In this document: one piece after another, positions 5,219-5,864 of the stretch
Layout of the letters: every line of letters starts with the position of its first letter
Position numbering within the stretch: position 1 is the stretch's first letter
DNA from: DATDPY01 sp964395765
GTDB taxonomy: Bacteria > Bacteroidota > Bacteroidia > Cytophagales > Cyclobacteriaceae
Assembly: GCA_964395765.1 (NCBI GenBank)
Contig: CAYNCU010000243.1
Span: forward strand, 1 to 5,864
Direction of reading: 5' to 3'
Length of the DNA: 5,864 nt
Program-made: the position numbers and the translations under genes
Notes under the pieces: generated by a model
Told to the model about the DNA's origin: nothing
The model's input: only the letters and a program-made list of their open reading frames with translations
Database searches by the model: none

Positions 5219-5864
5219 CTATTGGTCATTACTGTTTTTTATTACCATTACCATTGATCCGGCAACTCCGTCAATGGTTGCTGTAATTGTAACAACTCCG
5301 GGTCCGATTGTTTTTACGATACCTGCATCATTTACTTCAGCAACTGACGGATTGCTGGATTGATAGTGAACCGGTGTATCGGAAAGGTTAATAAATGAGC
5401 CGTCATTATTAACGGCCTCGATGATATTATCGGCAGGGGTGTGCAGGTCTTCACGGGCTGTGTTTATATCACTTTCAATCCATTTATTTTTACCCTTTAA
5501 ATCAATGGTTTCTCCGACAGGATATACGAGTTTCTCCGGTTGTAACGTAACATGTACAATTTTCGGAGTAAGCTTCCCTTGAATATTCACATCAACAGTG
5601 TCAGCTATATCCCGGGAATTAAATCCGAGCTGGAACTTATATAAACCATTATAAACAACACTACTTAGATTTTTCTCGTTCCATAAGGCTAAATCCGGGG
5701 CATTAACCTTTAAGGTGATGTGTTGACTTTGTCCCGGCTGGAGATCCCGGGTCTTTGAAAATCCTTCCAGTTTTTTTATTGGCATTTCCATTTCTTCCGT
5801 CCGGGGAAAGGCGACGTAGAGTTGTGCCACCTCTTCTCCGGATGTATGACCGATATTCGTAACA
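5219..5864 (-). CDS. GH3 family beta-glycosidase, C-terminal end with Fn3-like and Ig-like domains (partial)
   Basis: The frame is open to the right edge, so the start and the catalytic domains lie outside; the GTG at 5830 is internal. The 214 visible residues begin with NIGHTSGEEVAQLYV, followed by PIKKLEGF, LQPGQS and LALWNE. This is the signature of the fibronectin III-like domain (PF14310) that closes many GH3 beta-glucosidases and beta-xylosidases; it covers about visible residues 1-90. From about 101 onward a bacterial Ig-like (Big_2 type) unit follows. It has a PVGETIDL strand, then SSNPSVAEVNDAGIVKTIGPG and VTITATIDG, with an unusually long segment in between. Typical GH3 enzymes end near the Fn3-like domain, so this Ig tail is an addition, perhaps for surface display or carbohydrate contact. 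The gene is convergent with the DUF1080 gene (8-base gap) and so is not in its operon. The GH3 assignment rests only on the tail; the substrate (beta-glucoside, beta-xyloside or other) is unknown. Confidence 0.8.
   Translation of the reverse strand, partial: VTNIGHTSGEEVAQLYVAFPRTEEMEMPIKKLEGFSKTRDLQPGQSQHITLKVNAPDLALWNEKNLSSVVYNGLYKFQLGFNSRDIADTVDVNIQGKLTPKIVHVTLQPEKLVYPVGETIDLKGKNKWIESDINTAREDLHTPADNIIEAVNNDGSFINLSDTPVHYQSSNPSVAEVNDAGIVKTIGPGVVTITATIDGVAGSMVMVIKNSNDQ

Noticed and set aside
5828..5830. GTG at 5830 (minus strand) as the start of a short stand-alone protein
   Set aside because: The frame continues to the edge with NIGHTSGEE, part of the GH3 Fn3-like signature, so this is an internal Val codon.

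Overview
The window looks like a carbohydrate-degradation segment from a member of the Bacteroidota. Three things point there. The start codons at 1450 and 4434 have no Shine-Dalgarno-like purine tract at normal spacing. The two complete genes encode exported proteins whose signal peptides both appear to end just before a glutamine, a common pattern in that phylum. The gene content (large multidomain GH2, DUF1080, GH3 with Fn3-like tail, CE4-type deacetylase) is typical of its glycan-use regions. The genus cannot be fixed from the sequence. No SusC/SusD pair, regulator, RNA gene, insertion sequence or CRISPR array is visible.

Layout: (1) 2-1246, plus strand: the 3' part of a polysaccharide deacetylase (NodB/CE4-like) gene that begins before the window. 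(2) 1247-1449: AT-rich gap. (3) 1450-4074, plus: a complete secreted glycoside hydrolase family 2 enzyme. Its catalytic signature (GSD acid/base, Glu nucleophile 70 residues later) and C-terminal Ig-like domain identify it as an exo-beta-D-glucosaminidase. (4) 4075-4433: a 359-base AT-rich gap with several small dyads and stem-loops and no convincing gene. (5) 4434-5210, plus: a complete exported DUF1080 / 3-keto-disaccharide hydrolase-like protein. (6) 5211-5218: an 8-base palindromic spacer between convergent stop codons. (7) 5219-5864, minus: the C-terminal end of a GH3-type beta-glycosidase gene (Fn3-like domain plus a bacterial Ig-like domain) that begins beyond the right edge.

How the genes may work together: a deacetylase can turn N-acetylglucosamine units into glucosamine, and an exo-beta-D-glucosaminidase then removes glucosamine from the non-reducing end. 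Genes 1 and 2 thus read as a deacetylate-then-hydrolyse pair acting on chitin/chitosan or another amino-sugar glycan. The DUF1080 and GH3 proteins add further glycoside-cleaving capacity whose substrates cannot be read from sequence. The families are all known. The less ordinary points are the divergent deacetylase, the pairing itself, the extra Ig domain on the GH3 protein, and the unusually tight symmetrical junction at 5194-5221.
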